Of a stretch of DNA of 64,000 nucleotides, positions 35,938 through 47,525 are shown piece by piece. The notes under the pieces are model-generated. The model ran no database searches. It was given only the letters and a program-made list of their open reading frames with translations, and had not been told where the DNA came from. The stretch comes from Ilyonectria destructans (lineage: Eukaryota; Ascomycota; Sordariomycetes; Hypocreales; Nectriaceae), in assembly GCA_020740775.1 (NCBI GenBank), contig JAHEWK010000026.1, positions 186,001 to 250,000 on the forward strand. Reading direction: 5' to 3'. Position 1 is the stretch's first letter. Each line of letters begins with the position of its first letter. Both the position numbers and the translations under genes were made by a program.

Positions 35938-37466
35938 TCACTTCCCTACCCGACGCTGTTCCGCCTGTAGAAACTGCAATAATGGCCCAGGCGGCGCATC
36001 ATCTCTATCCATGATCACCTCCACCATCCTCAGCCCCGAATCATCAGCCAGTTTTCCGTCGACAAGAAGATTTCGCAATTCGGCCCACGTCTTCGCTCTA
36101 GCAGCGAATGAACCTTCAGGGGCTCCGAAGAAATGCGAGGCACAAGGTACCGCCAAGGAGCCACATCATTATAGTCTTCCTTGAGACCATGGATACACCG
36201 CTCAATGGTGTACCCATCATTGTGGATCAAAAAGACAACTACATTGAGGTTATGTCGAATAATTGTTGACAGTTCTTGGACTGTCACCTGGAAACCGCCG
36301 TCGCCGATAAAAAGCACGGTTCTTCCGTTCTTGGGGCCGCAGTAATCCTCTGAGGACTGCAACTCTTGCTGCGCAAGCGCTGCGCCCTGCGCTGCTGGCA
36401 GCATGTAGCCGATGGATAGCCAAGTGACTGGACTAAAAAGTCTGGATTGAGGCGGAAGGGGGATGTGGCGGACGCCATAACCTGCTGTGCCGGTTTCGCC
36501 CATGATAATGTCGCCAGTCCGGAAGAAGTTGGCCATCAGACCCCACACTTTGTCCTGAATAATCTTTCCCTCGGGCGGGCAGTCAGCCAACGGGACTAAT
36601 TGGTCCCTGGGAAGATTGGGGTAAGGGCTGTATGAGTGCGCCTTGGAAACGTCCAGCATTTGAAGAAGGCCAGGCACGATGTAGCGAGTTGGAATGTCAC
36701 GAATCGTCTCTCCGCCCATATTGACTTCTGTATTCGAGAAACTGATGGTCTTCTCGGCAGCAGGAATGCTTGAAAAGGCAAATGTGTTCGTTGAGCTGAA
36801 ATGAGGCCCAAAGCAGAGAATCAAATCTGCCGATTCCAAGAAGGCGCGTGATTCACCAGTGTCGAATTTGCCTCTGTAAACCCCGTGAAAATTGGGCAAT
36901 GTCTCGTCCAAGAGGCCTTTGCCGAACCCCATCACCCAAGTTGGCCAGTTTGTGGAGCGCACGAAATCCTGGACTTGATTCATAATTCCAATGGCCCTAA
37001 TCTCGCCGTCAACAATGATAGCCGGTTGTTTCGCGGCGTAGACACGCTCAATCACTCGTTTGAGAGCGGCATCGTAGAATGGGTTTGACGGGTTCGATGG
37101 AATCTTGGTCTCGAGGCGATGGGCTGAGACCAGGACGTCGACCACATCTACAGGGATATCAATGTACACAGGTCGGCTCTGTAGAAGGCACTGCAGTAAC
37201 ATCGAATCAATCTGTTCGGGGATGGTGCGAGGGTCCCAAAGTCTTGTCTGAGCCACGGTAACGTGACGGTACATCTCGGCAAAGCGGTCGAAATTGCCAT
37301 CGTTGAGCTCATTAGCATTACCGACCCATCGCAAGCCAGATGGTTGGACAATGTCAAGAATCGTTAGATTGTAATCGCCAGGAACACCATGGATGGAGTC
37401 GATGCCTAGCTGTCGCAGTCGTTGGAATAAATATTCCGCTGCTTTGATAGTAGCTGACGGGCTCAT
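35938..37466 (-). pseudogene. Thiamine-diphosphate 2-oxoacid (pyruvate/indolepyruvate-type) decarboxylase, broken
   Basis: The minus-strand frame from 37466 shows IHGVPGDYNLTILD, the cofactor-activating glutamate in GNANELN, TVAQTRLWDPRT, the TPP/Mg motif GDGGFQVTVQELS and NDGYTIE. Two lesions are visible. First, after NELN the sequence jumps straight to DGNFDRFAEMYRH. About 65 residues normally found there are missing in frame, including GYAADGYAR and the catalytic HHT segment. Second, near 36150 the frame breaks after APWRYL. The normal C-terminus (FFGAPEGSFAARAKTWAEL to VEVIMDRDDAPPGP) continues in another frame to a stop at 35938. No intron sites explain either change. The protein should be inactive. 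Confidence 0.85.
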
Positions 37467-38019
37467 TTTAGAAATCTCAAGGAAACAGAGTATGGCGCAT
37501 AAAGACAAGAAACTACTGGAGCAAGATACAGTGGGGCCGCTAAAGTGACGAGCAAAAACCCCTCACCAACGCGTTAACGCGTCAAACCCACCATCTCTTT
37601 AAAATGCATTTTATCTTTAGAATTTAATTGCGTATCAAGCATGGCCCCCAAAACTCCAAGATTAGAGTATAGTCCTCATAAGCGTACGAGGATTCGAATG
37701 GCATATGAATTTGGCTATTTGGCCTAATGGATTGCGTTTAATAAGGGAGTGTTATAAGTGTCTGCATATGGTGTCGTATTGCATTCGAGAGTCCAAAAGT
37801 CTGACCACAGTTCACCTCGCAAAGGAAGACCTCTAATACTATCTGATTAAGATAAAAGACAGATATTCCAAATTACTAGTTAAGACCCTTTTAAACAAGC
37901 CCAAGAAATCATTTAAGACACTGAAACGGCCCTGGTTGGACTGTGGTCCAAGACCTAGTCGGACCCAGCCCGGCCGCGCCGGCCGGCCTAGCCTAGCCCG
38001 AGGGTATAAGAACCCGCAA

Positions 38020-38037
38020 GCTGTCTGTTCAGACAGC
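38020..38037. promoter_or_regulatory. 18-bp perfect inverted repeat near a TATA-like box
   Basis: GCTGTCTGTTCAGACAGC lies 15 bp after GGGTATAAGAA, between the divergent decarboxylase relic and regulator genes. It could be an operator or a small hairpin. Role unproven. Confidence 0.35.
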
Positions 38038-38563
38038 GGGATCATCATCGAAATAGACATCACGTTCTTCCCTCTCTGACCTAGTTGTCCGTGCCGACCT
38101 CTCTGTCACGGGCCAGATGAGATCAACTCAAGAGGTAATGCCACTGTATTGCGAGGATACTACGATGGAGAGGAAAGAGAGAAAGCGGGCAGGCGCGTAG
38201 ACGCGTAGACGCGTTGATAGTCCCTGTGGCCTGCCCCGTGCGCCCTAGTTACGTATCGACCCCACCCTGGGTCCAGCACTCCACACGCTCCCGTCACATG
38301 TCTGGCCAACTCGCTTATCATGCACGTTAGTGATTTGTAGGTATGCAGCAACTCTTCATTTGCTGTACTTTGGCCGAGGGCGGATCGGCCAAGTTTCTCC
38401 GATACGGTAGAAACGATTACGCCGACCGAACTACCAACTCCGACTTCGACTCCGCACTTCAGGTTAAACCTCGTGACCTTTGTCTCTCCGCTTTGCCCGA
38501 CCGAATCTTCCCAGTACAAGTCACGGAAACAATTTCGGACAAGCTCATCCTCAGCGACTCACT

Positions 38564-40734
38564 ATGCCGAAACAACGGCGAAAACCCGCTTGTGATCCGT
38601 GCCGCAAGTCCAAGTTGGCGTGTGATCATGCGCAACCCGTGTGTTCACGATGCCAGGCCCGAAGCCGACCGGGACAATGCACGTACCGCCAAAAACCGTT
38701 CAAGCAAACGAAACCACCAGAGAATTTCGTGCCGGACCGAGAAGCACACGTCATTCAGATCATTCAGGTCGCCTCTCAAGATCGCCAAGTCCCCCGCACT
38801 GGACCTTCGCCTGCCGCGTCCCAAAACACACCATCTGGCCCTTTCGGCTTGTCTACAGTGGGCGACACCCCTTCTGGCGCCTCTGCTACAGGCCTATTGC
38901 CTAAACGCCATCCATACCCAAATCCTGGGTATCTTGGATCATCAAGCCATGCTGCGCTCTTTGGTCATCTTCCCCGAGGACTTGGCCAGGACATAGGCAT
39001 AGATGGTAACTCCCCTGATCCCGAGTTGCATCCATCGATCGCCCCCATCGGATTCGTCACCGAAGCCCACATTTCTCACGGAGCTGAATTAATTGAACAG
39101 CTCCATCGCTTCGCTCACATCACAGAATGCCAGGGGCTAGTCAGAGCGTGGCTTCGCACTGGGACAAATCTCGTTCTCGCGAGTCTCTTCACTCAAACAT
39201 GCCTTGAGACTGCCGATTTTCTCTTCGCAGAGCATGATGGAGTCGTAAAGGATGCCAGGTCCATTTCTAGTGGCCTTTTTATGCACTCATGTCAACCTTT
39301 TACCGTCACCCCAAATACCACATTTGACGAGTTCAAAGCTCAATTCAGTCAAGAGAATGCGCGCTGGGAAACCATTTGCTTATTTCTGATCACTGTTTCA
39401 AGAGCTACCATGTCATTTCGCTACTCAGATGCTCCCTTTGACTCCGAAACACAGCGACGCCATATCCGGAGGTTGACCATGCACTACTCTGATCGATGCT
39501 TGGATATCTGCCTGTCCCTGGATTGTTTGAACGACTTACAGCTTGTTTTGCAATACGAGAATTTCATTCTTCACACACTTGTTGACGGCGACCAAAGTGA
39601 GTATCAAACAATCAGCTCCTTGCATGCTACTAAATAGTCTATCAGGCTTCGAATCCTGGAGGAAACTAGGTGACATGTCCAGCTCATTGTTCGCACTCGG
39701 ATACCACCAGGACTTTGAGATAACTGGTCCCATACCCGAGTTTCTCAGACGTATTCGGCAGGCTGCGTTCGCCTACTCATACTCCGCTGACAAGAATGTC
39801 GCCATCTTCCTTGGTCGCCCTCCTCGCATCTCGAGCAAATTCTGCCACTTCCGACAACGAGGTCTCGATGCATATTACTCCTACCAGTGGGCGCCTGATA
39901 CGCCCCTAGACTTGCTCGTAGATGCACGCTGGACAGCACTATGCGCCGTGCTGAAGGAACAGATTTTGCTTGAGCTCTTTGGAGAGCAGGGCTCTGAAAA
40001 CAGGGTCGACAAGGCAAGGTAGGTCGTCTCTGGGCAACTCAAGAAAAAAGCTTAAAATGTTAGTCAAATCCGAACCAATGCAGAGTCGCAATGGTCTATG
40101 CTGCCACAACACTTTCGCCTGGAAGTGCCAATGAAAGCCCACGATCGTCAGCCCGCAGAACTGGATATCATACTGGGAATGAAGTTGAGCTACCTCCACG
40201 TCCTGTTCCTGCTTCGCTTAACTCTTGTTCGAAGGGTCTCAGAGCCAGATACTCAGCTCTACCAGATTGCAGAAGAGATGCTTGGGTTGGTTGTCGAAGC
40301 TGTCATACTCAAAGACCGTCTGGTGCACTCGTGCACGTCTCTCGTCTGGAAGGTAAGCGGCTGCGTCTTCTACGGAATTCAGCCATGGTTGACACTCATC
40401 AAAGGTTGTTTACTTCGGGCTGTCAGCCGCCGGCGTTATTTGTTTGACTTTACTACAACACCCACCAACACCAGAACATGAAGTTATAATTTCGCCTAAA
40501 GCCCTGCGAGACCTCGGGGTGCTGGTCGCAGAAGTCGAAGTCGGTACCTTGGTTTACAAAGAAGACGCGAACTATGGTCTCCTTGCCGGGGCTACCAAGA
40601 CAATCAAAGCCATTCTCGATAAACTAGCCAACACCAAATTGCATCAACAACGCTCAAATAGAGCACCCTTGGATATTACGGCGCAACCTATGATAGAGGG
40701 TGGTGATGGATTATGGGGCCCTTGGGGGTTCTAG
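38564..40734 (+). CDS. Zn2Cys6 fungal transcription factor
   Basis: Residues 7-40 hold CDPC-x6-C-x6-CSRC-x8-C, a complete zinc cluster. Exon 1 is 38564-39596 and exon 2 starts at 39646 (join GDQ-S-FESWRKLG). The later exon 40405-40734 follows a clean GTAAGC intron (40353-40404) and ends in a VYFGLSAAGVI ... EDANYGLLAGATKTIKAILDKL block typical of the fungal regulatory middle-homology domain. The junction around 40005-40085 is uncertain. The obvious GTAGGT donor (40019) with the CAG acceptor (40083) is one base out of frame. A weaker GTCGAC donor (40005) with AG at 40085 restores SQWSMLPQHFRLE. Either an atypical splice or a one-base frameshift is present. It probably regulates the adjoining deiminase-amidase-aminotransferase block. 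Confidence 0.75.
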
Positions 40735-43299
40735 TAATTTTCAAGACTTTGAGTTCAATTTTTGGCATACTTTAAGCGAGCATCCATTCTTACTCGATGA
40801 GGTAGGTGATCAATTTCCTCGGTTATAGATGGTCATAGAGAAAAGAATTGCAATGCGCGCCATGTAGCAGGTCAAGCTCTATTATCTTTTGCTTGTATCG
40901 CTTTAAAATCTACCGATTTATGTATAAACTTTTACAGTGAAATGATAGTCAATCTCTAGTTTCTTCTTGTAAAGATAAGTGGGCACTCATCCTGTAAAGC
41001 GTCAGTAAGTTAGTAACAGAATAAACAACATAAGTAAAATAAGCTTTTTTTATTACCCTTGTTATACCTAATAGGCCAAAAGGTCATATATTTAATTAAA
41101 CCGGAAGGAAGGTCCCTTAGCTACTTAGAAAGGCTGTTTACTAGCAGGTCGGAAGTCCGAACTTTCAGCCAGAAGTTAGTATTACCTATCTGTCCTAAAG
41201 AGCAAGTTCTTTAATATAATAGCCCCGGCGGCCCTCCACTCTAAGTATAAGAAACTGATATATTTTCCACTTATTGATGCGGGACGGGTTGGATAGGGGT
41301 CCCGGAGAGGGGCGAAGACGAAGGATTCAACTCCCTAGGACTAAGGGATTTTTGCAGGATTTTTGGGAGGTCAAGATTTTCAAGAAGATGATCAGCTTCA
41401 ACAGCTGTGAAGGGACGAGACCTTCCAGCAGCCGGAACCGACCGGTCTTTTTGTTTTTCTAGACTGTATGACTATCAATTTTATCACAGATTTCCTGCCT
41501 TCTGTCTGTTCCCTTTCAATTCGGCCGAAAACGCCCTCTTCCTGGGAGCCCGACTGGCGAAGTCCCCGATCTTCTGCCTAAGCCCGGATCTGCCGCTGCA
41601 ACCTTCATCTTTTGACCCTTGCCACAATCCGCAGCAGAGATCCAATTGGATAAAGCGTCTAATTAGACGCTTTCCTAGCCATCTTGAAGAGACTGACCTG
41701 TCTGCTTTATTCGTGGTGGTGCTACGAGCAGCCGCGGCCGACCTTCGTTGGGGACGGCGAGACAGCTTTGGTCGCGATTGGCCGTCTTAGCAGCTGAGGG
41801 ATAGCTACCAATTTGGGTGTGGTTTCTTCCTCGTCCGCTAAGCTCGTTTCAATGCGCTTGCAGAAAGCTGAACGCTTACTGAGGCAGATTAGCCGAGCTC
41901 TTTCCATTGCCCTCGAGCACGGCATGCATACTGAGATGCAGAGCCATTATATAGAAGAGACTTATGTGCAGGGATGCCGCAGGGGCGTGGTGGACTGTCT
42001 ATATCCTTAAGCGGAGGATGGGGTCGCTCTTGGGCGTTCCGATTGCCATCGCAGAGGAGAGCATCGGCACGCCGATCCTTACGATCCCAGGCCCGCCACA
42101 GAACTCGGTTACCTTGTAGCTACAGGTCAGATTTGCATAGACGTTGGCTATGATTGACTAGAGTAGGTTGAACTTCCTGAATTTAGCCCTGGGTCTACTT
42201 GCTAATGCTTGGTAGCTGTGTATGGCATTGAAGGGAAGCTCGATAGCCGCTACCTTAGCGCCACATAGTTAGTTCTGAGAAGGACTGTTAATATCACTAA
42301 CTATACTGATTTGTACCTGTGCAAAATCACATGGGGACATAATATGTCGCGTGAGGAGAAGCGCTGCGAAATGGGCAAGTTTATTGGCCTCCCGGCTCGC
42401 GACCTGTACATCCAACAGAAAAGCGACGAGGAAATTCGGGCCGAGGCTCGAAGAGCAAGACTCGCTGCGGAGTATGATAAACAGCGACGGAAGCTATACT
42501 ACTGTGGTCCCTGAGCTGCCTGAAAATCATGTTTTCGGGGGGTTTTTTAACAATAATAGAAGATGTCGAGCGGCAATATTGGACGAAGTTGGGCTTAAAC
42601 TATGGACCTCGGATGCATCGTTGCGGTACGGAATCGTTTCACAGAGACTGTATCCCGCCTGGCCCCCAAGCTCATATAGTTGAGCTGAGAAGAACCTGGT
42701 GCGCTATCTTGCGTCATGCACACGAGTTAATACAACTGTGCACTTGATTGTATTCTGATACATCGCACATCGACGCTCGTTCATTTATGTCCCGTCATGA
42801 GCTGGTTTGGCTACTGGCTTGCTAGACGCCGCCGCGCTGTCGGGGAATCATGAAACTGCCGATTCCGCGTGCAAGCTAAGGGCTAAGCAGCCATCTTATT
42901 ATCCCAAGGGGTTCTCCTATGGTTATTGCGCACTCCGACCTCCTGGCTATCAATATTCCTGAGCTGCGACCATAACGATCATTCGAGGGATCGCTCAATC
43001 TTCTGCCTCAATAAAGCGACAGAGAAACACTCCAACGCCCTGCGGTAGCTCACAGTAAATAATGCCATATCATTCTTTCTGTCCACTTCTATGTATTGTT
43101 GATAATATGCCTTATTTTATTTAACGCGTCGATGTCGTCTATGTGAACCTCATTTACATCAATCTAATCTATGTCGGGCTCGCTATCAGGCTCGCTGGCA
43201 ATCCTCTCCTTGATACGAGCCATATTCCCTCTGCGAAGACACTTCTCCGCATGCTCGAATCTGAGTATAGTGGTGCTGTTGGACCGGTCACCGAAGTAC
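40735..43299. other. AT-rich, transposon-like debris without a clear gene
   Basis: No frame longer than about 130 codons. A perfect 22-bp palindrome centred on the TCTAATTAGA core lies at about 41652-41673. A looser relative (AGCATCCGATTAGATGCT) lies near 44985. The frame at 42344-42514 (SREEKRCEMGKFIGLPARDL) looks protein-like but I do not recognise it. I regard the stretch as mobile-element remains. Confidence 0.4.
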
Positions 43300-43981
43300 T
43301 GCGCAGCGCTCGATCCCAAATACATTTTCTCTTTCGACGGTTGGACATCAAAGTCGTACACCCCGTTCCTTGGGATCAGCGCTCAATTCATCGATCATGA
43401 CTTTGTCCAACACCGGATCCTCCTCGGGCTTCGACCTTTCCGGGGCAAACACAACGGCGCATCGCTTTGCCGACGAGGTCACTGACACGCTCGCATTCTG
43501 GAAAATCAACGAACCTGACAAGTTTGGGTACTTTACACTTGACAATGCTGCCAATAATGACACCTGTATTGATGATCTTGCATTTGAACATGGCTTCTCC
43601 CCTGAGGAGCGGCGGATTCTCTGCGCAGCGCATATTTTCAACCTCTGCGTACGGGCCATGCTCTACGGCTCGAAGCGAGAGAGCTTCGCTGCAATTGTGG
43701 CAGCCGATGGCGACGATCAAGATGACGACGAACAGCAATTTGATGAAGCAATCGACGAAGCTCTGGATGGAGAGATGGACGACGGTGCGGACGAAGAGGT
43801 AGACGTCGACATTGTGGTTGGTATCCCTGATGAAGACTTGTTATCATCCCACCCGGCCCCGGAAGTGATCAACGGCACCACTTTCAGGGAGTACAGCCAG
43901 AACGGCGCCCCAGGAATTCTCCATAACATCGGGATTCAGCTGCGATCGAGTCCACAACTGTATGATATTAGGCGAACGTAG
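43300..43981 (+). pseudogene. Second hAT transposase fragment
   Basis: The frames at 43171-43485 and 43397-43981 contain FSFDGWTSKSYTPFLGISAQFIDHDF, RILLGLRPFRGKH, FGYFTLDNAANNDTC and RRILCAAHIFNLCVRAMLYG. This is the central catalytic region of a hAT transposase from a different subgroup to the 22-24 kb element. A frame change near 43470 interrupts it, and both the N-terminal zinc finger and the C-terminal dimerisation domain are missing. No terminal repeats or target duplication were found, so it is an old fragment. Confidence 0.8.
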
Positions 43982-45156
43982 TAATCAGCTCTGATAGAGG
44001 GCTTGTCACCCCAGTAATGGAATCCACTGACCAGTCTGTGTCCTCCACTATACTGCCTTCTTTGGACTCTGTGTCATCCGCGATGCTGTCTTCTGTGAAG
44101 TGTTCCAGTTCGAATCCCAAAATGAAGTTGTCAACCGCCTTTTCAACAGGGATGTTAGCGGGGTGCATCCCCCAGGGGAGCATTTGCAGCGGCATGGGTC
44201 GGCAATGCTAGCCGGCAGTGCTGCAGCGTGGAGTTCGTGGATCCAGGCAATGCGGTCGTCGAGCGGAGGTGCTAGTAGCGATGCAAGAAAATTAAGAACG
44301 CGTTCAGACGCCAGGTTTAGTCGATCTACTTCCGTTGCTGAAAGATTGTCCAGGGCGAGCTGCTTCAGTCTGTCTCTCGGCTTTCAGGAGGATGACGGCG
44401 CACTCGGCGCATCTGCATCGCCGGCACTTGCGACCATGTGTGGGCTCTCGACAGCGTAGCCCGCTGAGGAAGACGGGAGGTTTCTAATGCAGACTTTCTG
44501 AATTCGCCAGGAGTATCCGTCTGGTTGACGCCCTAGTCCACAGTCCGATCTGACCCCCATGAGTTCTGAGTTATTCAATGCTAGAAACAAAAACATAGTT
44601 TACCTAGCCGGGATTTCGCTACTTTACCAGTCTAAGCTAGGTGCTGAGGCAGTCGATCTGGGACTTTTGGGCTAGCTGGTTGCTAGCAGGGATGTAATAG
44701 GGATAAGTAGGGGAGGAAGCTGCACACAGATGGGAGGAGGGATCATCTTTTTTTTCATCATTGAATTTTCTTTTCAGTCAGAGAGATAGAGATCTCAATG
44801 ACCTTATTTTGTTAGAGGGAATAAAGATTTTTGCCCTTAATTTTTGAGAGACTTTTACGAGACTATTTTGACTGCAGTCACGATCCTCGTCTGACCTCAG
44901 TCTTCCACTTCGCCAATTGACGGGCTGCCGCAGGCCTCATCGATGCCTTGCCACCATTATTTCCTGCGACCGACCCAATAGAGCATCCGATTAGATGCTT
45001 TACTATTAGGAGACATAAGCCTCAGAACAATCCGACCACATACGCGTAGTCTGGTGCGGCTTCGGGCCGACCAAGCAAGACGCCTGTGCGACGCTTTTCT
45101 GTGCACCCTCTCAAGGAATAGCAGATGATTTGGGTGTTGGCTACTGACCCTTTCCG
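43982..45156. other. Unassigned spacer
   Basis: Short frames only. AT-rich with poly-T near 44745. No recognisable gene. The similarity to the transporter block begins abruptly at about 45157. Confidence 0.4.
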
Positions 45157-46025
45157 CCGCTAAATTGGCTTCATGGTTGAGTATAGCCCTGGCGCCTGGC
45201 GGGACTTTGTCTGGCTTTTGTGCCGCGCTGGCAGGATTCGAACTCCTGGCCATCTTCTTCTTATACCCCGAGTCTTCCTTCTCCCGATCTCACCCTGCTG
45301 TGCTGTCGCCAACCTCAGACTCAGCATTGCCGCCAGATGATGCTAAAGCAGTCGAGCTAGGCCCAAGTGCCAGCAATGTTGAGGATGCTCAGAACCCGCA
45401 GGTTCGTGAGAATGAAGACTTTGTCGTCAAGTTCTCATATCGCCAAGTCGTCACGTCGTTCTTCCATGTAAACAAATCTCGATCTCTATCCAAGGCCTTT
45501 TCGATGCCCTTTGTCTTCCTACCGTCTTTGATCGTTCTCTGGGTTGTTTTCCTCTACGGCAGTGCCCTCGCATCGCTAGTGATCCTTATGTGAGTTGTAC
45601 CCCATCATATCACAGAGACAAGACGGGACGGCGTGTTAACATTTGGCGGCTTAGACTGGCCTTCCCGTCACTCCTCATCTCTCCCCCTTACCTATTCCCA
45701 GTGACTCTCTCCCGCCATTTCAGTGTCTTTCAACGCCGTATACGCGCCAAACGTGGCTGTGACCTACCTTATCGACTGCTATCCCGCCTTCGCATCCGAG
45801 GTTGTCGTTATTGTCAACATCGTGAAGAATACTATTGCATTTGTCTTTCTATACACTGCGGTAGACTGGGTTCAATCGAAGGGCTGGATCCAGGTATATA
45901 TGATAATGTTTATGGTAGTCAGCCTATCGATGGTTTTGACAACTCCATTGTACTTCTGGGGCAACAGAGCCCGGCAGCTCTTTGTAAGGAAGAGCCCTCG
46001 AGAAGTAAAGGCAGCAAGGCTCTAG
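45157..46025 (+). pseudogene. Truncated copy of the 54.2-kb MFS transporter
   Basis: The copy starts mid-protein (GFMVEYSPGAWRDF in the intact gene's frame). It carries the loop with ENEDFVV-FSYRQV, the FLPSLIVLWVVFLYGSALASL membrane segment and the last exon, with YAPNVAVTYLIDCYPAFASE to SPREVKAARL. It is clearly related to exons 4 and 6 of the intact transporter. Most of exon 5 is missing: after LAFPSLLISPPYLFP the DNA runs into the final intron. The whole N-terminal half is absent and small frame changes occur. Similarity continues about 150 bp past the stop, so a genomic block was duplicated rather than a transcript. Confidence 0.9.
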
Positions 46026-47525
46026 GGGGGTCTTTCAATTGGTAGTTATCGAAGGTGGGAATTGCTGATACTGCTGTCGGATATGGTTGGGTCGTTCGTT
46101 TCAAGGCCGAGACTGTTGGCTCTGAGGTCACTAGGCTACAATCTCAGGTATTATTGGCTATTTTACCTTGCTTGGGCTATCTGAGTCTGTCATTACATAT
46201 GACAAGAAATTGATTTAGCAGATTATGATGGTGCTTTCTCCTTGTGGAGTTGTCGCCGTGGCAACTACAATCACTCACTACGTTACGCTGTCAGTTAAGA
46301 TGAGCGAAGGTTAAGTTAAGCTTTGTCAAAGTATTTATTCGAGACTGTTCTTATCATAGTAGAGCAAGCAATAGACACAAGATACCAAATAACTAATGAA
46401 GCCATAGAATCCAGACGCCGTACAGTTAGTTATCAGAAAGCCTCGAAAAGGAAAAGAGGCCGTACGGGTTTGAACGAGAGCCTGCTAAAGGCTAGCATGG
46501 GCTCTTGCGCAGTGGCTTACAAGGTGCCGTCAGCTTCTCGCATAGTAGGATACGTTGACAATGCTATGTATCGAATGATTCAGGCGGTTGGCTATGCGAT
46601 AATTTGTTTTATCATCAAGTGAACGCACAGATTTATTAACAGCACATGAGTGACCCTACCTAACAACTCAAGCGACCATGCAACTCCCCATCAACAGCCT
46701 CAACACACCCAACAGCTTGCTCCCTGCCCCGAAATTCAACTCCCGATAACGCCCCACTGCCTATCTTCCTCCCCTCTCGTCGCTTTCTTGCACCTAAATG
46801 GTCAGAAACGCAGGCGCCTCCTGTTGATCTACGGCGTAACCATGCCGCTCCTTCTCCCCGTCTCGGCTGGACCTCCACCGTCATGCACCTCTACCTTTGC
46901 TTTCTTAGCCGACCCCGCACTTGCAGTCACTATCTGGATCCGAACCCACAGCCCTGAATGCGTTCTCTACGAATAGATAGCCTTGGAGGGATGGCGGCTT
47001 GGGATGCCGCGCTCCGTTCCGGCCGGGATTCATCCCGAACTGCGGGGTTAATGGACCTACTACGGAATCCGGGAAAGGGGTGGTCCGTTAGCCAATGGGG
47101 ATGGCCTCGATGCTAAAACTGCATACCATCTATCCTGTCGACTCGTTTGCCGACGTCCCATCTTTACCTATTTCGAATGTTACGTGTCTTCCCCTCGGTC
47201 CCCACTTTGACACACGCTACCAAGAAACTTGTCGGCTTCTGACCCAGCCACTGGCAGACAGCATCAATCTAACCCAATGCGGGTGTAGCACCAGGTGTCA
47301 TTGTATAAAAGGTGTTGGTTTCCATCATCACTTCGAGTGCTGGCAAGCTCACGGCTGATTATCTTCTGATCATTTACCTGACTACCACATCGACCCGACG
47401 TCGAAGAGCCATCTGTACTTCGAGAATTGCGTGCCATCCCTTTTTTCTCTTCAACATACTGCGGATCAATAAAGAAGACCCGAACTGCTGTCACAGGACT
47501 AAGATCGACAATCAATTCATCAAAC
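46026..47525. other. Spacer and presumed promoter of the dioxygenase gene
   Basis: The first 150 bp still resemble the 3' flank of the intact transporter. The frames at 46323-46622 and 46650-46976 show no known domain. A CGGGATTCATCCCG inverted motif lies near 47023, about 500 bp before the start codon. Confidence 0.45.

Noticed and set aside
38343..38996. A 217-codon plus-strand frame overlapping the Zn2Cys6 gene
   Set aside because: It is a shadow of the real regulator exon, whose frame carries the zinc cluster.
43717..43847. Minus-strand frames opposite the hAT fragment
   Set aside because: Their Ser- and Arg-runs are antisense images of the acidic Asp/Glu run in the transposase fragment.
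44100..44459. A 119-codon plus-strand frame after the second hAT fragment
   Set aside because: Ser/Arg-rich low-complexity sequence with no match to the transposase. Probably chance.
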